Below, in pieces: positions 25,303 through 34,716 of a stretch of DNA of 64,000 nucleotides. Under the pieces are notes generated by a model. That model was not told where the DNA came from. It searched no databases and saw only the letters and a list, made by a program, of their open reading frames with translations. Position numbers and translations under genes: made by a program. The DNA is from Rhizobium album (lineage in GTDB: Bacteria > Pseudomonadota > Alphaproteobacteria > Rhizobiales > Rhizobiaceae). The stretch lies in assembly GCF_003122325.1 (NCBI RefSeq), contig NZ_QFBC01000002.1, forward strand, positions 248,001-312,000, given 5' to 3'. The number at the start of each line of letters is the position of its first letter. The stretch's first letter is position 1.

Positions 25303-26378
25303 CAGGAGGCCCTCCCCCGCGCCGGCAGCGACCAGCGGATGCGATACCGCGTCAGCACGCCGGACAGCAGCACCGACAACAGCCCGAGCGCGACGATGAG
25401 ATTGGCGATGTAGCTCGACACCGTCATCGCCCGGCTCATGGAATCGGCGCCGACGAAGACCGCCGCGACGAAGAAAGCGGCAGCGATGACACCGATCGGC
25501 GACAGCCCCGCCAGCATGGCGACGACGATGCCGGCATAACCATACCCCGGCGACAGGTCGTTGGTGAGATATCCCTTGAGGCCCGCCACTTCTCCGACGC
25601 CGGCCAGGCCGGCGAAGGCGCCCGAAAGCGCGCCGACCAGCAGCATCGTCTTCGTCACGCTCATGCCGGCGAAGCGGGCGGCGGCCGGACTGGCGCCGAC
25701 GGCGCGGATGCGAAAACCCGGCACGGTGCGGCGCATGAGGATTTCCGTGCCGATCGCCGCCAGGATGGCGATGATCAGCCCGGCATGCACCCGGGTCTTG
25801 TCGATCAGCTTCGGCAGGGTGGCGCTGTCGAGGATCGGCTCGGATTGCGGCCAGCCCATGCTCATCGGGTCCTTCATCGGTCCCTCGATCATCATCTGCA
25901 CGAACAGCGCGACGATGAAATTGAGCAGCAGCGTCGTCACCACCTCGTCGGCGCCGAGCTTGACCTTGAGCACGGTCGGCCCGAGCATCATCAACGCCCC
26001 GGCGACGGCACCGGCTATGCAGATGCCGAGGATCATCAAGGGCGCCGGGCCGTCGAACCGGCCGGAACCGATGGCCACCGCCGCCAGCGCGCCGATATAA
26101 AGCTGGCCTTCAGCACCGATATTGAACAGCTTTGCCCGGAAGGCGATCGCCGCGGCAAGCCCGGTGAGGATCAGCGGCGTCGCCCGCGCCACCACCTCCG
26201 TCAGCGCAAATTGCGAGCCGAGCGCGCCCGAGATCATCACGCCATAGGCCTGGAAAACGTTGACGCCGGCGGCCAGCAGCGGGATTGCCGCCAGCACCAG
26301 CGAAATCACCGCCGCCAACACGGGCGCGCCGTAGATCAGCAGCGGGCTGGGCGCGGTTCGGGGTTCGAGCCTCATCAT
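25302..26378 (-). CDS. BMP-type nucleoside ABC transporter permease (first)
   Basis: A 358-residue permease with about ten membrane segments; ATPLILTGLAAAIAFRAKLFNIGAEGQLYIGALAAV (shortened here) and ADEVVTTLLLNFI plus RAVGASPAAARFAGMSV match NupP/YufP proteins of BMP-dependent nucleoside importers. The start overlaps the stop of the ATPase gene by one base, and the stop overlaps the next permease start. The Met at 26375 is an alternative start. Confidence 0.92.
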   Translation of the reverse strand: MMRLEPRTAPSPLLIYGAPVLAAVISLVLAAIPLLAAGVNVFQAYGVMISGALGSQFALTEVVARATPLILTGLAAAIAFRAKLFNIGAEGQLYIGALAAVAIGSGRFDGPAPLMILGICIAGAVAGALMMLGPTVLKVKLGADEVVTTLLLNFIVALFVQMMIEGPMKDPMSMGWPQSEPILDSATLPKLIDKTRVHAGLIIAILAAIGTEILMRRTVPGFRIRAVGASPAAARFAGMSVTKTMLLVGALSGAFAGLAGVGEVAGLKGYLTNDLSPGYGYAGIVVAMLAGLSPIGVIAAAFFVAAVFVGADSMSRAMTVSSYIANLIVALGLLSVLLSGVLTRYRIRWSLPARGRAS

Positions 26379-27919
26379 CAGGCGGCCTCGTTGTCATGGC
26401 CGGCCATCATCAGGCCTAGCGTCTTCAAATCCAGGTCGGCGGACGCAAAACTGTCCGTCAGCCGCGAGCGGAACATCACCGCGACACGATCCGAAAGCTC
26501 GAACAACTCGTCGAGGTCTTCCGTGATCAGCACGATGGCCGCGCCACGCTCACGCGCCAGGAGCAGGCGGCGGTGCACCTCGGCGACGGCGCCGACATCC
26601 AGCCCGCGCGTCGGCTGGTTGGCGAGGATCAGCCGCGGCGCGTCATCCAGCGCCCGCGCCAGAATCGCCTTCTGCATGTTGCCGCCGGAAAGCTGGCGGA
26701 TCGGCGCGTCCGGACCCGGACAACGGATGTCGTAGGCCTTGATCGCCTCTTCCGCCCGTGCCCGGATGGCGCCGAATTTGAGGAAGCCGAAGCGCTGGAA
26801 GCGCCGGCTGCGGATCGTCTCCAGCGCGATGTTTTCGGCAATCGTCATCGATCCGACGGCGCCCTCGTGATGCCGGTCTTCCGGAATGCGGCCGACGCCG
26901 GCGGCGACGAATTCCTGCGGATCACAGAGGGACATCACCTTGCCGCCCAGCGACAGCGTACCGGCCGATGGCGTCACGAGGCCGGACAGAAGGTTGGCCA
27001 GCGCCGCCTGCCCGTTGCCGGACACGCCCGCGATGCCGACGATCTCGCCTTCGCGCACCGTCATGCTGACGTTTTCGAGCCGCTGGCGGATGTTGGCCCC
27101 GCCAACGGAAACATCGGCGAGGATCAGCACAGGCGCGCCCGGCGCCCGCGGCTCGCGCTTCGACCGGCTGACGGCACGGCCGACCATGAGTTCGGCCAGT
27201 TGCGCCTTGTCGCTGCCCCTGGTCGGGATCTCGGCCACCTTGCGCCCGCCGCGCAGCACCGCGACGCGGTCGCTGCCCGAAACGACCTCATGCAGTTTGT
27301 GGGAGATGAAGACGACGGAGAGGCCATGAGCGGCGAGGCTGCGCAAGGTTTCGAACAGGCCATCGCTTTCCTGCGGTGTCAGCACCGCCGTCGGCTCGTC
27401 GAGTACCAGGATGCGGGCGTCGCGATAGAGCGCCTTCAGGATCTCGATGCGCTGGCGTTCGCCGACCGAAAGCTGCGACACCTGCGCGTCGAGATCGATC
27501 TTCAATCCGGACCGCTGCATCAGGCCGGCAAGTTTTGCCCGCGCCGCGCTGTTTGCCCTGCTGAGGCGGAACAACGGCTCGGTGCCGAGCGTGATGTTGT
27601 CGAGCACGGTGAGATTTTCGGCCAGCGCAAAATGCTGGTGCACCATGCCGATGCCGGCATCCAGCGCCGCACGCGGGCTTCCCGGCGGCAAAGGCTGCAA
27701 CGCGCCTGCCCCGTCGGCGACGAACACGCCCCCTTCATCGGCGACATAATGCCCGAAGAGGATGTTCATCAGCGTCGTCTTGCCGGCACCGTTCTCGCCG
27801 AGCAGCGCCAGGATCTCGCCCTTGCGCATGACGAGGTCGATGGCCTCGTTGGCGACGAGCGGCCCGAAGCGCTTGGTGATGCCGCGCAGTTCCAGAACAA
27901 CCGGATTTTCGTCCGTCAT
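26378..27919 (-). CDS. BMP-type nucleoside ABC transporter ATPase (two ABC domains)
   Basis: A 513-residue protein with two nucleotide-binding domains. Domain 1 has Walker A GENGAGKTTL near 38-47, signature LSVGERQRIEI and Walker B ILVLDEPTAVLTP. Domain 2 is the degenerate type, with GVSGNGQAALANLLSG in place of a full Walker A, signature LSGGNMQKAILAR and LILANQPTRGLDVG in the Walker B region. This asymmetry is normal for the RbsA/YufO class. It powers the importer formed by the next two genes. Confidence 0.93.
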   Translation of the reverse strand: MTDENPVVLELRGITKRFGPLVANEAIDLVMRKGEILALLGENGAGKTTLMNILFGHYVADEGGVFVADGAGALQPLPPGSPRAALDAGIGMVHQHFALAENLTVLDNITLGTEPLFRLSRANSAARAKLAGLMQRSGLKIDLDAQVSQLSVGERQRIEILKALYRDARILVLDEPTAVLTPQESDGLFETLRSLAAHGLSVVFISHKLHEVVSGSDRVAVLRGGRKVAEIPTRGSDKAQLAELMVGRAVSRSKREPRAPGAPVLILADVSVGGANIRQRLENVSMTVREGEIVGIAGVSGNGQAALANLLSGLVTPSAGTLSLGGKVMSLCDPQEFVAAGVGRIPEDRHHEGAVGSMTIAENIALETIRSRRFQRFGFLKFGAIRARAEEAIKAYDIRCPGPDAPIRQLSGGNMQKAILARALDDAPRLILANQPTRGLDVGAVAEVHRRLLLARERGAAIVLITEDLDELFELSDRVAVMFRSRLTDSFASADLDLKTLGLMMAGHDNEAA

Positions 27920-27991
27920 GGCCTTCCCACCGGAAAAAGATCCCGGTTCCGCCCTGGAGGATATTGGCGGAACCGGGCCCGTCAGCGACGA

Positions 27992-29005
27992 TTACAGGGT
28001 GGATTTCGGCTCTTCGTCATTGATGGCAACGGTAAAGGCGCCGGACTTGATCTCGGCCTCCTTGGCCTTGACCAGATCGATGACATCCTGCGGCACCAGC
28101 TTCGGATCGAGCGGCGCCAGCGAACAGCCGCCGGCGGCCATGTGGCTGAGCGGACCGTAACTCTCCGCCTTGAAGCTGTCGGTCACGACGGCGTTGATCG
28201 CCTTGTCGATCGACGGTTCCATGTGCCACAGCGCGCTGGCGATGACCGTGCCCGGATATTGCTCCGATGTATCGATGACGTTGCCGATCGCCTTGACGCC
28301 TTTCTCCTTGGCCGCGTCCGACACGCCGAAACGCTCCGCATACATCACGTCGGCGCCCTTCTCGATCATCGCGAAGGCGGTTTCCTTGGCCTTCGGCGGG
28401 TCGTACCAGGAGTTGATGAAGGAGACGAGGAACTTGGCGTCCGGATTGACCGACAGCACGCCGGCCATGAAGGCCTGCATCAGCCGGTTGACCTCGGGAA
28501 TGGCGTAGCCGCCGACCATGCCGATGACGTTCGACTTGGTTTCCTTGCCGGCGACGATGCCGGTGAGATAGGAGGCATCCTGGATGTAGTTGTCGAAGAC
28601 GGAGAAATTCGGCGCCTGCTCCGGGAAGGACGAGCCCATCAGGAAGGCGATATCGGGATAATCCTCCGCCACCTTGCGGGCGGCGCGCTCCAGGCCGAAG
28701 GCTTCGGCGATGATCAGGTCCTTCTTGGCTTCGGCATATTCGCGGATGACGCGCTCGGCATCGGTGTTGGCGACGTTTTCGGAATAGACATAGGTGACGT
28801 CGCCGCGGGCTTCGGCCGCCTTGAGCGCCAGATGCAGGCGGCTGATCCACTGCTGTTCGATCGGCACGGACGTGACAAGCGCAACGGCAATCGGCTTCGG
28901 CTTGGCGAAGGCGGGAAGTCCGAGCGCCGCCACCAGCGCGGCAGCCCCTGCCCCCTGCAGCAGCAGCCGGCGCGTCATCATCCCGTCGATCATCAGACTT
29001 TTCAT
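27992..29005 (-). CDS. BMP-family solute-binding protein
   Basis: A 337-residue periplasmic binding protein. The N-terminus carries a twin-arginine-like leader (MTRRLLLQGAGAAALVAALG ending PAFAKP), so export may be by Tat. The mature part has the BMP/Med pattern: GLERAARKVAEDYPDIAFLMGSS, DNYIQDASYLTGIVAG and GVKAIGNVIDTSEQYPGTVIAS. These proteins bind nucleosides or nucleobases in several bacteria. ATG at 29005 has AGGGGG about 8 bases upstream; inner Met codons at residues 5, 9 and 10 are alternatives. It heads the operon, followed after 72 bp by the ATPase. Confidence 0.92.
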   Translation of the reverse strand: MKSLMIDGMMTRRLLLQGAGAAALVAALGLPAFAKPKPIAVALVTSVPIEQQWISRLHLALKAAEARGDVTYVYSENVANTDAERVIREYAEAKKDLIIAEAFGLERAARKVAEDYPDIAFLMGSSFPEQAPNFSVFDNYIQDASYLTGIVAGKETKSNVIGMVGGYAIPEVNRLMQAFMAGVLSVNPDAKFLVSFINSWYDPPKAKETAFAMIEKGADVMYAERFGVSDAAKEKGVKAIGNVIDTSEQYPGTVIASALWHMEPSIDKAINAVVTDSFKAESYGPLSHMAAGGCSLAPLDPKLVPQDVIDLVKAKEAEIKSGAFTVAINDEEPKSTL

Positions 29006-29667
29006 GCAATGGCCCCCTCTGTCTCTATGACTTTTATTTTTGACCTGGCGCGCCCCATGACAGGAGCATCGTGCAACGGTCGCGCGGATGGCGTCGCCGT
29101 CGCATCTTTTGTTTCCTAATATATGATTGCTAGCATGCCCAAAGTTTCGCCACAAGCCGGCGAAGCATTTGAATAGAAAAGATTTTTTGCAAAATTTTGC
29201 AGCAAGAAGCCTAATATTCGCGCACCTTTCGGCTACGAATCCGGCACGTTTTTCCGCTGGAGCAAGTGGCAATCCAGGGCATAGTAGCGAAAGATGCCCG
29301 GCAGGCAAATAAAAACGGCACGACCAAATTGCGCCAAGGGACAAAGGCGAATTCGGCCGTGCCGGAGGAGTTAAGGCAAGTGGCGCAGTCACGACCGCTT
29401 GTCGTCACGAGCGACACGCCGTAGCGCCTCGTCGATCAGTGATTTTGACTTTACACGGCAGCCTTTGAAGTCGCCTTAAATCAATGGGCGCAATTTTACG
29501 GAACGGCGTTTTTCCCGTCAGAGGATGACGCATCCTGCCCGGCGAGGATCATCAAGGCGACCGGCCGCGGCAATGGAGGCGGCAACCTCCTTATCCTCGG
29601 CTTGTTAATGCTGTATCGTGCCATAGCTTTCCTGGAAACAACGGCTTCGGCCAGGAGGACGAGAGAA
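29006..29667. other. 660-bp gene-poor divergent region
   Basis: No convincing gene. It should hold the promoter of the BMP operon (leftward) and of the DUF4214 gene (rightward). Notable sequences are a perfect 12-bp palindrome GCAAAATTTTGC at 29189-29200, about 185 bases upstream of the BMP gene, and distant arms CGGCACG (near 29314) and CGTGCCG (near 29358). An RNA gene or regulator site is possible but unproven. Confidence 0.5.
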
Positions 29668-30597
29668 ATGGCGACGGTTCAGGGAGTATATCTGGCATTG
29701 TTCGGGCGGCCCGCAGATCCGGGCGGGCTGACTTATTACAACAACATTACGGCCTCGGGAGCCGACCTTGCACCGATACTGGGAACGTTGGCAGCGACCA
29801 TGGAATACAGGTCCAGATTTTCCGGAATGGAAAACGATCGCGTCGTCAACGAGATATTCAGAAGCTTGTTCAACCGGAATGCCGACCAGGCGGGAGCCAG
29901 TTTCTTCGCCAATGAGTTAAGCTCGGGACGGCAAACCATCGAAACGATTGCCGTCAACATCCTCGATGGCGCAACGGGAACCGACAGGACGACGGCCGAT
30001 AAAAAGCTGGCGGCGGCGGCTGCCTATACCGATGCGCTGAAAACATCGCCCGATGCGCTGGCAAGTTATACCGGCGGTGCGGGAGAGACGCAGGGTCGCG
30101 ACTATCTGCGCATGATAGACTCGCATTCTCCCTCCCCGCCCGATCCCGACAAGCTCACCAATGCGATCGTCGACCTGCAGATCAAAATGGCCGGGGACGA
30201 TGCCGTCGTGCATACCCGCAACGGCCCTGAGCTGAATGCGTCGAATCCGAGCCTCTCACGGGCGGAGGTGCTTCACATCCTGCCCGGAGACAGCGGCCTC
30301 ACCGACGCCAATCGTGACGTCATCAAGGGTTTCCAATCGGGCATCGACCGCATAACCTTCGAAATTCCCGGAGGCGCCGGCAGCGCCGCCAATTTCCGGT
30401 CGCTGTCGTCATCCTTTTCCGATGCGGCGGCTGCGAATGCTGCCGCAGACGAGGCGCTCGACGGGAAGGTTCTCTATGTGCTTGCCGACGTCGGAGCGGA
30501 CAAATTCCTGTTCGTCGACAGCAATGGCGACGGCGCGGCCGACATATCGGCAAAACTGGTCGGGCAGGCGGAATTTTCGATGTACGACATCGTTTGA
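29668..30597 (+). CDS. DUF4214 domain protein, probably secreted/surface
   Basis: A 309-residue protein. Residues about 1-120 match DUF4214 (ATVQGVYLALFGRPADPGGLTYY; FRSLFNRNADQAGASFFANEL), a domain found in type I secreted and S-layer-like proteins. The C-terminal part ends with a beta-rich segment LYVLADVGADKFLFVDSNGDGAADISAKL, containing an Asp/Gly calcium-binding-like loop, as in RTX-related proteins. No N-terminal signal peptide is seen, consistent with a C-terminal type I secretion signal, but no ABC exporter lies nearby. ATG at 29668 has AGGAGG upstream. Function unknown. Confidence 0.82.
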   Translation: MATVQGVYLALFGRPADPGGLTYYNNITASGADLAPILGTLAATMEYRSRFSGMENDRVVNEIFRSLFNRNADQAGASFFANELSSGRQTIETIAVNILDGATGTDRTTADKKLAAAAAYTDALKTSPDALASYTGGAGETQGRDYLRMIDSHSPSPPDPDKLTNAIVDLQIKMAGDDAVVHTRNGPELNASNPSLSRAEVLHILPGDSGLTDANRDVIKGFQSGIDRITFEIPGGAGSAANFRSLSSSFSDAAAANAAADEALDGKVLYVLADVGADKFLFVDSNGDGAADISAKLVGQAEFSMYDIV

Positions 30598-30634
30598 TGA
30601 CGACATTCGGGTCGGTCATATGACGGCAACAAAA

Positions 30635-30656
30635 AACCCCGCGGTCAAGCGGGGTT
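30635..30656. terminator. Bidirectional terminator
   Basis: AACCCCGC-GGTCAA-GCGGGGTT, preceded by AAAAAA and followed by a short T/C tract, between the convergent DUF4214 and CsbD genes. The A-run makes it strong for the leftward csbD transcript. Confidence 0.85.
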
Positions 30657-30678
30657 CCTTGAAGCTTGTCGGAGCAGA

Positions 30679-30885
30679 TCAATTCCAGCTCTGACGGCCG
30701 TACCAGTCGTCGACATCCTGCCGGGCGCGGTCTTTTGCAATCCCGTAGCGCTCCTGAATCTTGCCTTCCAGCTGGTCGCGCTTGCCGGCGATGACATCGA
30801 GGTCGTCATCCGTGAGTTTGCCCCACTGCTCTTTGACATTGCCCTTGAATTGCTTCCAGTTTCCTTCGACGCGATTCCAGTCCAT
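30679..30885 (-). CDS. CsbD family stress protein
   Basis: A 68-residue hydrophilic helical protein (MDWNRVEGNWKQFKGNVKEQ at the start, then WGKLTDDDLDVIAGKRDQLEGKIQERYG). This is the complete CsbD/YjbJ pattern. Such proteins rise strongly in general stress and stationary phase in many bacteria; the molecular role is not known. It is in a single-gene unit ending at the bidirectional terminator. Confidence 0.95.
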   Translation of the reverse strand: MDWNRVEGNWKQFKGNVKEQWGKLTDDDLDVIAGKRDQLEGKIQERYGIAKDRARQDVDDWYGRQSWN

Positions 30886-31050
30886 GTCTTTCTCCTTTGT
30901 GGTTGCTGTCCGGGAGATAAACGCGACAGCGGCCGTATGGTTCGATGACGGAGGTCCTATTTTGAGATTTCGTCAGAATGGCTCTTGGGTGTGTGTTCTG
31001 CGGAACAAAAAGCCGCGCACTCGGTTCCTGAACAAACAGAGGAGAGAGTG

Positions 31051-31299
31051 ATGATAAGCACAGACACCTGGTTGAAGATCATTTGCAGCATGATGATCAA
31101 CGCCGTTGTTTTCGGCTTCGGCGCCATTGCGGTCATGACCGTGCCCGTTCTCAACGAGAACGCAAAATTCGCGATACCGGCTGTCGTGGCCCTCAGCTTC
31201 GTCGTTTCGCCCCTCATCGCATCCTATATCGCTCCCCGGATGCGCTTCAGGAATTGGGGGAAAGAAAGCTGGGTGCGGGGAGACCTTATTTCGGGCTGA
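31051..31299 (+). CDS. Small two-helix membrane protein
   Basis: An 82-residue protein with two membrane segments (ICSMMINAVVFGFGAIAVMTVPVL and FAIPAVVALSFVVSPLIASYI) and a short basic tail (APRMRFRNWGKESW). ATG at 31051 has GAGGAGAG 3-9 bases upstream. No named family is recognised; similar small proteins occur in other rhizobia. Divergent from csbD, so it may share stress control. Confidence 0.75.
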   Translation: MISTDTWLKIICSMMINAVVFGFGAIAVMTVPVLNENAKFAIPAVVALSFVVSPLIASYIAPRMRFRNWGKESWVRGDLISG

Positions 31300-31329
31300 G
31301 ATTTATCAGCGGACCTGCACCTTACCGGG

Positions 31330-32109
31330 TCAGAGGATGCGCGCATGGTTTCCGGCCACTTTGAGAACGGTCAGCGTGCCGGTGGCGAAGGCGGCGGTAT
31401 CGATGCCGATGCGGCCCTTGGCGAAAACCGGTTCGTCCGTCGGCGTATGCCCGTGAATGACCAGCAGCGGCAGGCCCGCTCCCTCCGACAGGAACGGTTC
31501 GCGGATCCACAGGAGGTCGCGATCCGTCTGCTCCTCGATGGCGACGCCCGGCCGGATGCCGGCATGGACGAAGACCAGCTTGCCGACCTCAAGAAGCGCC
31601 GGCAACGCCCGCAGCAGGCGGATATGCCGTTCCGGGATCGCCTCCATGGCCGCTTCCGCCACGGCCTCGAAACTGCGGCTGGTCTGCAGGATATGGGTAA
31701 CGTCGACGCCGTAGGACGCCAGCATTTCGTGTCCGCCCCAATCGAGCCAGCCGCGATGATCGGCCGGCGCATCGAGAAAGCGCAGGAAGGTATCCTCATG
31801 GTTGCCGCAGAGCGTGATGCGCTCCAGCCCCGCCGGCGGCACGCTGCAGATGTGTTCGACCACCGCATTCGAAGCCGGCCCGCGATCGATGTAATCTCCG
31901 AGATAGACGACCAGCACCGGCCCTTTTTCGGTGGCGCTGTCCGCGAGAATCCGCCGTTCTGCCTCGATCATCTCGTTGTAGCAGCCATGGACGTCGCCGA
32001 CCGCATAGATGGCCGCGAAATCGCCGGCCTCGTAGCGCAGCCGCGCCCGAGGATGATCGGCGAATGTCTCCTGCTCCGCCATTCCCAGCAATTTTCGAAT
32101 GAAACGCAT
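31330..32109 (-). CDS. Metallophosphoesterase (serine/threonine phosphatase-like)
   Basis: A 259-residue calcineurin-type phosphoesterase. Motifs are in order: GDVHGCYNEM near 38-47, VYLGDYIDRGPAS near 70-82, LCGNHEDTFL near 102-111, VFVHAGIRPG near 181-190 and VIHGHTPT near 217-224. They match the PrpA/ApaH-like family that hydrolyses phosphoprotein or dinucleoside tetraphosphates. ATG at 32109 has GGAAGG about 5 bases upstream. Substrate unknown; transcribed alone. Confidence 0.92.
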   Translation of the reverse strand: MRFIRKLLGMAEQETFADHPRARLRYEAGDFAAIYAVGDVHGCYNEMIEAERRILADSATEKGPVLVVYLGDYIDRGPASNAVVEHICSVPPAGLERITLCGNHEDTFLRFLDAPADHRGWLDWGGHEMLASYGVDVTHILQTSRSFEAVAEAAMEAIPERHIRLLRALPALLEVGKLVFVHAGIRPGVAIEEQTDRDLLWIREPFLSEGAGLPLLVIHGHTPTDEPVFAKGRIGIDTAAFATGTLTVLKVAGNHARIL

Positions 32110-32215
32110 CGCACCTTCCAACCAGACGCCCCCGCGCCGCCATTGTGTACAGCGGCTGCGGCGAAATTACGAGACGAGACCGAAGGCTATTTCGGGACGC
32201 GGGCAGACGCCGCGC

Positions 32216-33235
32216 TCAATCGAGAAAATCCTTGCGGGCTTCCAGGTACCATTCGACGAAAGCGCGCACTCCATCCTTGAGGCTGGTTTCCGGCTTGTAG
32301 CCGGTCAGTGCTACCAGCAGGTCGGGGCTGGCATAAGTGCGCGGCACGTCGCCCTTCTGCATCGGCAGCATCCGCCGTTTCGCCGGACGCCCGAGCACCT
32401 CTTCCACCGTCTCGACGAAATCGAGCAGCCCCACCGGCTGGCCGCCGCCGATATTGACGACGCGGAACGGCGCCTGATGCGAAAGCGTGTCGATCACGCC
32501 GGGGACCTGCACCCGGTTCGCTTCGGCGGGCACGACGGCAGACAGCCTGACGATGCCGTCGACGAGATCGTCGACATAGGTGAAGTCGCGGCTCATCCTG
32601 CCTTCGCCATAGATCTCGATCTCGCTGCCGTCGAGAATGCCCTTGACGAACTTGAACAGCGCCATGTCCGGCCGGCCCCAGGGACCGTAGACGGTGAAGA
32701 AGCGGAACGCCGTCGTCGGGATCTTGTGCAGGTGGGAATAGCTGTGGGCCATCACCTCCGTCGCCTTCTTGCTGGCGGCATAGAAGGTCAGCGGCTCGTC
32801 GGTCCTGTCGCTTTCGCGGAAGGGGATATCGGGATTGGCGCCATAGACCGACGAGGTCGAGGCGAGCATCAGGTGACGGATCTCCGCCCTGCGCGCCAGT
32901 TCCAGTACGTTCCATGTGCCGGAAAGATTGGCATCGAAATAGGCTCTGGGATTTTCCAGGCTGTAGCGCACCCCTGCCTGGGCGGCAAGGTGAACGATGA
33001 CATCGGGCTTTTCGATGTCGTAGGCGGCGGCAAGCGCCTTTTCGTCCTCCAGCATGCCGATAAAAGGCTTGAAGGCCGGGAACTGGGCGAGTGCCGCATG
33101 GCGCGCCTCCTTGAGGCGCACATTGTAATAGGCCGTCATGCCGTCGAAGCCGGTGACGGAATGGCCCTCTTCAAGCAGGCGGCGGGCAAGATGGAAACCG
33201 ATGAAACCCGCGGTGCCGGTGATCAGGTAACGCAT
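32216..33235 (-). CDS. lpsL: UDP-glucuronate 4-epimerase
   Basis: A 339-residue short-chain epimerase. N-terminal [20 protein letters not shown] binds NAD, STSSVYG and the catalytic YAASKK (near 151-156) follow, and [23 protein letters not shown] is typical of UDP-glucuronate epimerases such as rhizobial LpsL. The enzyme makes UDP-galacturonate for LPS and capsule. It starts directly after the UDP-glucose dehydrogenase stop codon with no gap, so the two act in sequence: UDP-glucose to UDP-glucuronate to UDP-galacturonate. Confidence 0.93.
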   Translation of the reverse strand: MRYLITGTAGFIGFHLARRLLEEGHSVTGFDGMTAYYNVRLKEARHAALAQFPAFKPFIGMLEDEKALAAAYDIEKPDVIVHLAAQAGVRYSLENPRAYFDANLSGTWNVLELARRAEIRHLMLASTSSVYGANPDIPFRESDRTDEPLTFYAASKKATEVMAHSYSHLHKIPTTAFRFFTVYGPWGRPDMALFKFVKGILDGSEIEIYGEGRMSRDFTYVDDLVDGIVRLSAVVPAEANRVQVPGVIDTLSHQAPFRVVNIGGGQPVGLLDFVETVEEVLGRPAKRRMLPMQKGDVPRTYASPDLLVALTGYKPETSLKDGVRAFVEWYLEARKDFLD

Positions 33236-34555
33236 CTACGCGGCACCACCCGACTTGCGGCCGACGCTGTGATACTCGAAGCCATGCCGCATCACCTCCT
33301 GCGGCGGATAGACATTGCGCAGATCGACCAGCAGCGGCGCGTTCATCAGCGTCTTCAACCGGGCGAAATCGAGCGCCCGGAACGCGTCCCATTCCGTTAC
33401 CAGCACCAGCACGTCGGCACCGTCTGCGGCATCATAAGGGCTGGTGGCGTAGACGACGCCGTCGATGACGCTTTTTGCCGCCTCCATGCCTTCCGGATCG
33501 TAGGCGCTGATGACGGCGCCGTTGTCCTGCAGGGCCTGGATGATGGCGATCGACGGCGATTCGCGCATGTCGTCGGTATTGGGCTTAAAGGTCAGGCCGA
33601 GGACGGCGACCTTCTTGCCGCGCACGTCGCCGCCGCCGGCGGCGATCACCTTGCGCGCCATGGCCCGCTTGCGGTTGTCGTTGATGGCGACGGTCGCCTC
33701 CACCAGCCGCATCGGGCTGTCGTGGTCCTGGGCGGTCTTGGCGAGCGCCAGCGTATCCTTGGGAAAGCACGAGCCACCGTAACCCGGGCCGGCATGCAGG
33801 AACTTGTCGCCGATGCGCTTGTCGAGGCCGATGCCCTTGGCCACCTTCTGCACGTCGGCGCCGACGCGCTCGCACAGGTCGGCAATCTCGTTGATGAAGG
33901 TGATCTTCATCGCCAGGAAGGCATTGCCGGCATATTTGATCAGTTCGGAGGTGCGCCGTTCGCAGAACATCAACGGCGCTTCGTTGAGCGACAGCGGACG
34001 ATAGACATCCTTCATCACCTCGATGGCGCGCGGCTCGACGGTGCCGATGACGACGCGGTCCGGCCGCTTGAAATCCGAGATCGCCGCCCCTTCGCGCAGG
34101 AACTCCGGATTGGAGACGACCTCGATATCCGCTTGCGGATTTTCCTCGCGCATGATCCGCTCGACCTCGTCGCCGGTGCCGACGGGGACGGTCGACTTGG
34201 TGACGATGACGGTGAAGCCGGTCACCGCCCGGGCGATTTCGCGGGCGGCGGCGTAGACATAGCTGAGGTCGGCATGGCCGTCACCGCGGCGCGACGGGGT
34301 GCCGACGGCGATGAACACCGCATCGGCGTCACGCACCGCTGCGGCGAGATCCGTGGAAAAGCTGAGGCGGCCCGCCTTGGCATTCGAGGCGACCAGGGCG
34401 TCGAGGCCCGGTTCGAATATCGGAATCAAGCCTTTGCGCAGGCTCTCGACCTTGTCCTCGACCTTGTCGACGCAGACGACGCTATGGCCGAAATCCGCAA
34501 AACATGCCCCCGAAACAAGCCCGACATAACCCGAACCGATCATTACAAGACGCAT
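33236..34555 (-). CDS. rkpK: UDP-glucose 6-dehydrogenase
   Basis: A 439-residue enzyme. MRLVMIGSGYVGLVSGACFA is the N-terminal NAD-binding motif, KSTVPVGTGDEVERI follows, and the catalytic Cys lies in GPGYGGSCFPKDTLAL. GLTFKPNTDDMRESPS and a C-terminal UDP-binding domain complete the family pattern. It oxidises UDP-glucose to UDP-glucuronate for LPS, capsule and exopolysaccharide precursors; rhizobial homologues are named RkpK. ATG at 34555 was chosen over an upstream in-frame start at 34582. First gene of the rkpK-lpsL pair. Confidence 0.96.
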   Translation of the reverse strand: MRLVMIGSGYVGLVSGACFADFGHSVVCVDKVEDKVESLRKGLIPIFEPGLDALVASNAKAGRLSFSTDLAAAVRDADAVFIAVGTPSRRGDGHADLSYVYAAAREIARAVTGFTVIVTKSTVPVGTGDEVERIMREENPQADIEVVSNPEFLREGAAISDFKRPDRVVIGTVEPRAIEVMKDVYRPLSLNEAPLMFCERRTSELIKYAGNAFLAMKITFINEIADLCERVGADVQKVAKGIGLDKRIGDKFLHAGPGYGGSCFPKDTLALAKTAQDHDSPMRLVEATVAINDNRKRAMARKVIAAGGGDVRGKKVAVLGLTFKPNTDDMRESPSIAIIQALQDNGAVISAYDPEGMEAAKSVIDGVVYATSPYDAADGADVLVLVTEWDAFRALDFARLKTLMNAPLLVDLRNVYPPQEVMRHGFEYHSVGRKSGGAA

Positions 34556-34716
34556 AAGATCCTCTTTGGAGCATCGGCGCACCGTGGTTTCGCAGGCGCC
34601 TTTCCGACAGTGGCGGCATGCTTAACGCGCTTTAACGTCCGGTTCAACGGCAGGCTCTGTCACAATGGACGGCAAAAGGCCGCGGCCTTCGGAGACCGGG
34701 ATCGAGGACGCAAGCT

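Noticed and set aside
26573-29119. A plus-strand open frame of about 848 codons
   Set aside because: It is antisense to the BMP transporter ATPase and binding protein genes, which have intact motifs and ribosome sites.
29300-29370. Riboswitch upstream of the nucleoside transporter
   Set aside because: The CGGCACG/CGTGCCG arms are far apart and no conserved core of a known purine riboswitch is visible.
29211-29417. Possible 68-residue minus-strand protein in the BMP upstream region
   Set aside because: No ribosome site or family pattern; composition like non-coding DNA.
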